From NCBI GenBank assembly GCA_964468655.1, contig CAYXUG010000060.1:1-11170 (forward strand): 11,170 bases of DNA, given 5' to 3'. How positions within the stretch are numbered: position 1 is the first letter of the stretch; each line of letters opens with the position of its first letter. The notes below the pieces were generated by a model. The model made no database searches, was not told where the DNA came from, and was given only the letters and a program-made list of their open reading frames with translations. Shown piece by piece: positions 7,227 through 11,170 of the stretch. This DNA is from CAYXUG01 sp964468655. GTDB taxonomy: Bacteria; Fidelibacterota; Marinisomatia; Marinisomatales; CAYXUG01. The position numbers were made by a program, and so were the translations under genes.

Positions 7227-8329
7227 TGCTCACTAAATAATTCTTTCAAAATCCCAAGAACATCATCAGTCGTCAAATCCACTATATTGTTATCCATCCG
7301 CCCTTTTGTAAATGATTCTTCAGCTAATTTTGGCAGTTGATCTTCAGGTATGCCCCATTCATCAAGTGTGTAGGGAATAACGCCTTGGGGAATTGCTTTA
7401 ATTATTTGTTTTAATTTATCGTAAGTCAATTCATTATTTTTACAAATTCGATCGAGGGATTCTTTGATCCATTTCCCATTTATTTCCAATAAGGGTAATA
7501 AACTGATAGAAGACGCAACGCCATGGGGAATTCCATAATGAATTGTCAGTGGATAACTCATGGAATGAGCAGCCGCTGTCATTGTATTGGAAAAGGCTAA
7601 ACCGGCAACTGTGGCTGCTTTCAAAAGGTAATTTCGAATAATCAAATCACGAGGATTATTTTTCAATGCTGGGCCATTTTCTAAAATCGAGCAGATGGCC
7701 GATATGGCAAAATCAGTAGACGTGGCGTTGGCATTCTTGTTCCATATAGATTCAAAACTATGGCTTAATGCATCCATCACAGTTGTTATAGAAATATCTA
7801 AGGGTAGAGACAACGTTAAATTCCCATCCAAAATTGCCACAGTTGGGTAGAGATTCGGGTGGGAAATAGAATACTTCTTTTCCTCCTTCATATTCCATAC
7901 AGTTCCCCACATGGTAACTTCACTTGCTGTGCCGTGAGTTGTGGGCAGAAAAATGGAAGGAATTGTCTGCGGATATTTTTCTTTATATTTTATTAATTCA
8001 AAAATATCTGTTTTCTCCAAACTCAGGTGTGCTATGACAACTTTTGCCAGATCCATAGCAGATCCGCCGCCAATGGCAACAACACCATCAAACAAATTTT
8101 TCTGGCAAAATTTTAATGCATTTGTACAATCCTTAAAATTTGGGTTATTGTTAACATCACTAAAAATGGATTCAGGGTCAAATTTAGATTCAAGGTGTAA
8201 TCGTTTTCTATTCCCCGGGGTAGTAACAATGACCGGTGCCGAAATTTTTAATTCCTCAATATTGGTGTTTAATTCGCGCAGCCAATTTTCAGTTTTTATA
8301 ATTTTTACAGGATTATGATAATTTGACAT
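7223..8329 (-). CDS. Iron-type alcohol dehydrogenase, probable phosphonoacetaldehyde reductase
   Basis: This is a group III iron-dependent alcohol dehydrogenase of 368 residues. It has the NAD-binding turn GGGSAMDLAK (87-96), PTTHGTASEVT (129-139), and metal ligands in the expected positions Asp186, His190 (DALSH), His255 (AAAHS) and His269 (IPHG). Asp-to-His and His-to-His distances of 4 and 14 match FucO-like enzymes. In phosphonate clusters this family reduces phosphonoacetaldehyde to 2-hydroxyethylphosphonate. Its place directly after the decarboxylase gene (15-base gap) and the absence of an aminotransferase here support that product rather than 2-aminoethylphosphonate. The start is ATG at 8329 with no clear ribosome site, so it probably depends on coupling. 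A general alcohol or glycerol dehydrogenase cannot be excluded from motifs alone. Confidence 0.85.
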   Translation of the reverse strand: MSNYHNPVKIIKTENWLRELNTNIEELKISAPVIVTTPGNRKRLHLESKFDPESIFSDVNNNPNFKDCTNALKFCQKNLFDGVVAIGGGSAMDLAKVVIAHLSLEKTDIFELIKYKEKYPQTIPSIFLPTTHGTASEVTMWGTVWNMKEEKKYSISHPNLYPTVAILDGNLTLSLPLDISITTVMDALSHSFESIWNKNANATSTDFAISAICSILENGPALKNNPRDLIIRNYLLKAATVAGLAFSNTMTAAAHSMSYPLTIHYGIPHGVASSISLLPLLEINGKWIKESLDRICKNNELTYDKLKQIIKAIPQGVIPYTLDEWGIPEDQLPKLAEESFTKGRMDNNIVDLTTDDVLGILKELFSEQ

Positions 8330-8344
8330 GGAAGAATCTGGTAA

Positions 8345-9475
8345 TTACTTTTCCAGAAATCTCATAAAATTTTCTTTATTATCCACAGGTTTGATTGTCG
8401 GCCTACCCAGATTTGCTCTTGAACTTGGTTGAATTTTAATTTCAAGAAATGATGGTCCATCACCTTGCATAAAATCATTAATATTTATTTTTAATTCAAT
8501 GGTTGTTTCTGCCATGAACATTCTACTGGATTCAACAGCTGCAACTATGGATGACAGATTTATATTTTTTGCGGCTGTGTCCTGACCGCCAACAGATTCA
8601 TGAACTTCATTATTCATCAAAATATGACGGAAATTTTTTGGTTTCAAAGTCGCAATAGTTGTCAGGCTTCCCAGATGCATCAACATGGCACCATCACCAT
8701 CAATGCAGACCACTTCCCGATGGGGTTTGGCCAAGGCAATTCCCAAGGCAATGGACGAACAATGGCCCATTGAACCCACAGTCAGAAAATCCTGCTGATG
8801 GGATTGCCCTTTCTTTTCACGAATCTCAAATATTTCACGGGATGTTTTTCCCGTAGTCGAAACCACAATGGTATCGGAATCAAGATTCTCTAAAATAATT
8901 TCTAAGGCTTCTTCCCGTACCATCCGTTGCTCGTCAACTTTTTGAATTTCCTTACCGTATTTTTCGAATGTCCCTTTTTTGATCAAGAGGACGACCGGCC
9001 TGCTTTCACTTTTTGCAATTTCAACGACATTTGAAATTTTCGCAGCAAATTGTTCATCATCTTGAGAAATTATCACATAGGGAATATCCATTGTTTCAAG
9101 GAGATCTAATTGAATTTTTCCCTGCTTTGCATGCTGTGGTTCATCTTTTACTCCCAGCTCACCCCGCCAGCCGATCATTACCAGCATAGGAATAGAATAC
9201 ACATCAGGGTCACAGAGGGATAATAGCGGGTTAATTGCGTTGCCCAACCCTGAATTTTGCATATACACCAAAGGTAATGACTTACTAGCTATATAATAAC
9301 CCGCTGCCAAAGCAACGGCATTGCCTTCATTTACCGTAATAACATGTTTTACTCTGGGGATACGATCGTCAATGCACAAACAGAATTCTTTCAACAATGA
9401 ATCGGGAACTCCTGCGTAAAATTCTACACCATGGTTGGCTAACTGATCGTAGAAATCAGTTGGTTTGATAGCCAT
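8345..9475 (-). CDS. ppd: Phosphonopyruvate decarboxylase
   Basis: This thiamine-diphosphate enzyme decarboxylates phosphonopyruvate to phosphonoacetaldehyde and so pulls the unfavourable mutase step forward. Motifs (376-residue form): GVPDSLLK (22-29), NEGNAVALAAGYY (49-61; Glu50 is the cofactor-activating glutamate), MQNSGLGNAINPL (72-84), GWRGELGVKDEPQH (102-115), SMGHCSSIALG (235-245) and the TPP/Mg motif GDGAMLMH (260-267) continuing to NNEVHESVGGQ (288-298). Length and all blocks fit the family closely. The preferred start is ATG at 9475, which overlaps the stop of the mutase gene as TGATG and has GAGG (9486-9483) 7 bases upstream. A TTG one codon earlier is possible but less likely. 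Reinitiation after the mutase gene should keep the two enzymes in step. Confidence 0.95.
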   Translation of the reverse strand: MAIKPTDFYDQLANHGVEFYAGVPDSLLKEFCLCIDDRIPRVKHVITVNEGNAVALAAGYYIASKSLPLVYMQNSGLGNAINPLLSLCDPDVYSIPMLVMIGWRGELGVKDEPQHAKQGKIQLDLLETMDIPYVIISQDDEQFAAKISNVVEIAKSESRPVVLLIKKGTFEKYGKEIQKVDEQRMVREEALEIILENLDSDTIVVSTTGKTSREIFEIREKKGQSHQQDFLTVGSMGHCSSIALGIALAKPHREVVCIDGDGAMLMHLGSLTTIATLKPKNFRHILMNNEVHESVGGQDTAAKNINLSSIVAAVESSRMFMAETTIELKININDFMQGDGPSFLEIKIQPSSRANLGRPTIKPVDNKENFMRFLEK

Positions 9476-10794
9476 CAATTAACCTCGGAAACCAGGGTAA
9501 TAATATCTTTAATGGACATGCAGTTTTTGTCCGATGCTTCTTTGGCCCTGCTGTTTTCAAGAATAGATTGCGCTGCATCCATCATAGCCGGGTATGCCGA
9601 CCGCAGTAAATGGTTGGCATAGATAATGACATTTACTCCTAAATCCTGTAATTCAGATTCAGTCACATGGGGATAGGTTGATGGCACCACAACAAGAGGA
9701 ACTTTGGTTGTAAATTTTTGAAAATTTTCACAGAACTCCATGATTTCTTTGCCGTCTTTTTCCTTACTGTGAATCATAATTCCATCTGCTCCAGCAGCAA
9801 TATAAGCTTCTGCTCTTTTCAGGGCGTCATTCATTCCCTTTTTTAATATTAAACTTTCAACCCGGGCAATGATCATAAAGTCTGCGGTAACCTGTGACTG
9901 CTTTCCTTCATGGATCTTTTGGGAAAAATGCTCGATCATATCCTGTTCCTGGGGAACAGTTGTGCCAAAAAGTGAATTACGTTTATCGCCAACCTTATCT
10001 TCAATAATAATGGCTGAAACACCCAATCTTTCCAGTGTTTTTACCCTGAATTTGAAATGGTCAATTCTGCCACCGGTATCGCCATCTACAATAATCGGTT
10101 TTGTTGTAACTTCTAATATTTCTTCAATGGTTGAAAACCGGGAAGAAAAATCAACCAGTTCAGTATCGGGCTTGCCTTTTGCTGTTGAATCGGTAAGACT
10201 GCTTTCCCAGATGCCATCAAATTCAATCTTTTTCCCATCTTTTTTAATGCTCGTTTTTTCTACAATCAAACCCGTTAAACCATTGTGCGCTTCCAAAATA
10301 CGAACGATAGGTTTTACATCAATCAACCGTCGCAATGTTTTCATCCGTTTCCCGGGGGTGATACCCTGTGCTTTGACTGCAGTAATCAAGTCAGTTGAAG
10401 AAATTCCTTCAGTATATTTTGGTTCTATAAGTTCTCCACCCCATTCAGCCAACGTATCTATCACACGCTGCCGAACTTCTCTTTGAATTCCGGTTTTCCA
10501 ATCATCACCGTGGACAACATAATCCGGTTTTAACTCTACTAAATTGGGGACATAATCCAAGGTTTTTTGAGAAACGACTTTTTCAACACCCTTTAAATTT
10601 TCGACGATCAGTTTACGTTCATCAAACGCAATCAGCGGCAAACGTTTATAGCTGGCAATGGCTTCATCTGTTAGCAAACCTATGACTACTTTACCCAGTT
10701 CGCACCCTTCAGAAATTATGTTCAAGTGCCCCCGGTGAATCAGGTCTGCCGACATGCCTATATACACTATTTTTGATTTATTTTTTTCTGTCAT
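9475..10794 (-). CDS. pepM: Cytidylyltransferase-phosphoenolpyruvate mutase fusion
   Basis: Two domains in one 439-residue protein. The N-terminal domain (about 8-140) is a HIGH-type nucleotidyltransferase with HRGH at 20-23 and the family's late ISST at 131-134, as in glycerol-3-phosphate or ethanolamine-phosphate cytidylyltransferases. The C-terminal domain (about 165-438) is PEP mutase, with WESSLTDS (196-203), VDGDTGG (237-243) and the diagnostic EDKx5NS at 265-274 (EDKVGDKRNS), which separates mutases from lyases of the same fold. It turns PEP into phosphonopyruvate, the first C-P bond forming step. The fused domain probably makes the CMP ester of the final phosphonate (inference). ATG at 10794 has no ribosome site; the leader is A-rich with a tandem repeat. 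It overlaps ppd as TGATG and follows licD by 25 bases. Confidence 0.95.
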   Translation of the reverse strand: MTEKNKSKIVYIGMSADLIHRGHLNIISEGCELGKVVIGLLTDEAIASYKRLPLIAFDERKLIVENLKGVEKVVSQKTLDYVPNLVELKPDYVVHGDDWKTGIQREVRQRVIDTLAEWGGELIEPKYTEGISSTDLITAVKAQGITPGKRMKTLRRLIDVKPIVRILEAHNGLTGLIVEKTSIKKDGKKIEFDGIWESSLTDSTAKGKPDTELVDFSSRFSTIEEILEVTTKPIIVDGDTGGRIDHFKFRVKTLERLGVSAIIIEDKVGDKRNSLFGTTVPQEQDMIEHFSQKIHEGKQSQVTADFMIIARVESLILKKGMNDALKRAEAYIAAGADGIMIHSKEKDGKEIMEFCENFQKFTTKVPLVVVPSTYPHVTESELQDLGVNVIIYANHLLRSAYPAMMDAAQSILENSRAKEASDKNCMSIKDIITLVSEVN

Positions 10795-10796
10795 AA

Positions 10797-10816
10797 TTAT
10801 TTTAGTTTATTTTAGT
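10797..10816. repeat. Tandem repeat, 2 x 10 bp, in the pepM leader
   Basis: TTATTTTAGT occurs twice with no gap (10797-10806 and 10807-10816). On the coding strand this reads ACTAAAATAA twice. It fills most of the 25 bases between the licD stop and the pepM start and replaces any Shine-Dalgarno site with an A-rich leader. It could be a slippage-prone spacer or part of an A-rich initiation region as used in Bacteroidota. Confidence 0.7.
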
Positions 10817-10819
10817 TAT

Positions 10820-11170
10820 TTAAAATCCTTTTTCAGCAATGGAACCATCGTGAAGTCCGGCGTTATAATTTCGCTCCGGAACTTGCCAATTTCCATAACG
10901 AAGTGAAAGATATTCTTCTGCATGATTTGGAATATTAATTGTACGTCCCTCCCATTCAATTGTACTCAATGTATCGTAAAATTTCCTGTCCACGTGCTTC
11001 AATGCATTGCTGTCTATCCAGCGGTATTTATCCTGTACAGAATAGACACAAAATAAATCCACATGAAAATTGATCTGTCTTATTTTTTCCCAGGGAGTTT
11101 TTACTTTTATCACACGCATATCTCCTGGAATCCAGGGAGATTTTATTCTCCGTCTTTTAATCAAATAATT
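10820..11170 (-). CDS. LicD-family transferase, C-terminal part (runs off the window)
   Basis: The frame is open to the window edge with no upstream stop, so this is the C-terminal part of a larger protein (about 117 codons visible) and the in-frame TTG at 11164 is not a credible start. The end of the protein carries a LicD-like tail: WEGRTINIPNHAEEYL followed by RYGNWQVPE, matching the family pattern of an xIPxxxxEYL segment then YGxWxxP. LicD proteins belong to the nucleotidyltransferase fold and transfer phosphocholine or similar groups from CDP carriers to sugars. Here a phosphonate such as hydroxyethylphosphonate is a reasonable cargo, given the adjacent pepM fusion 25 bases downstream. 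The catalytic acidic residues would lie outside the window, so activity cannot be judged. Confidence 0.7.
   Translation of the reverse strand, partial: NYLIKRRRIKSPWIPGDMRVIKVKTPWEKIRQINFHVDLFCVYSVQDKYRWIDSNALKHVDRKFYDTLSTIEWEGRTINIPNHAEEYLSLRYGNWQVPERNYNAGLHDGSIAEKGF

Noticed and set aside
7223..8329. Glycerol-1-phosphate dehydrogenase, suggested by neighbouring CDP-glycerol-type transferases
   Set aside because: PTTHGTASEVT, GGGSAMDLAK and the D/H/H/H spacing fit group III iron alcohol dehydrogenases, and the position after ppd is explained better by phosphonoacetaldehyde reduction.
9869..10486. Plus-strand open frame of 205 codons opposite pepM
   Set aside because: It is antisense to a complete two-domain enzyme and has no recognisable domain or ribosome site; the length is explained by codon bias of the real gene.
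10820..11164. A complete 114-residue gene starting at TTG 11164
   Set aside because: The frame stays open to the window edge and the residues match only the C-terminal tail of LicD proteins, so it is a truncated view of a longer gene.

Overview
The window reads as bacterial chromosome, probably a member of the Fibrobacterota-Chlorobiota-Bacteroidota (FCB) side of the tree or a related uncultured marine lineage such as Marinimicrobia. This placement is inference. It rests on a citrate synthase of the eukaryote-like type, a plant/animal-type class I aldolase, tightly packed genes, and three candidate promoters that resemble the Bacteroidota -33/-7 architecture with the same 20-base spacer. No phage, transposon, rRNA or CRISPR array is visible.

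Left part (1-4949) is central carbon and nitrogen metabolism. Positions 1-243 hold no protein gene, only a 5'-half tRNA-Thr(CGU)-like remnant on the minus strand and a short GC hairpin. Then comes a minus-strand gluconeogenic pair, glpX (class II fructose-1,6-bisphosphatase) followed by fba (class I fructose-bisphosphate aldolase), 21 bases apart and probably one transcript. A divergent 192-base intergenic region carries candidate promoters for glpX and for the plus-strand glutamate dehydrogenase gene, which has a strong Shine-Dalgarno site. Glutamate dehydrogenase and the minus-strand citrate synthase end tail to tail, with their stop codons overlapping on a TTAA.

Right part (5053-11170) is a six-gene minus-strand cluster for phosphonate biosynthesis and probable attachment of the phosphonate to a cell-surface polymer. 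In transcription order it holds: a LicD-family transferase (C-terminal part only, it runs off the window); a fusion of a HIGH-type cytidylyltransferase with phosphoenolpyruvate mutase; phosphonopyruvate decarboxylase; an iron-type alcohol dehydrogenase that fits phosphonoacetaldehyde reductase; and two different CDP-glycerol glycerophosphotransferase-like proteins. The last five genes are joined by stop/start overlaps or short gaps.

The logical pathway is PEP to phosphonopyruvate to phosphonoacetaldehyde to 2-hydroxyethylphosphonate (HEP). HEP would be activated to a CMP-phosphonate by the cytidylyltransferase domain and transferred by LicD and/or the glycerophosphotransferase-like enzymes onto a glycan or into a teichoic-acid-like chain. 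The first steps are well supported by motifs. The activation and transfer steps are inference from fusion and gene order. The phosphonate cluster, above all the two transferase genes, is clearly more AT-rich than glpX-fba, which suggests an accessory and possibly acquired surface locus beside housekeeping genes.
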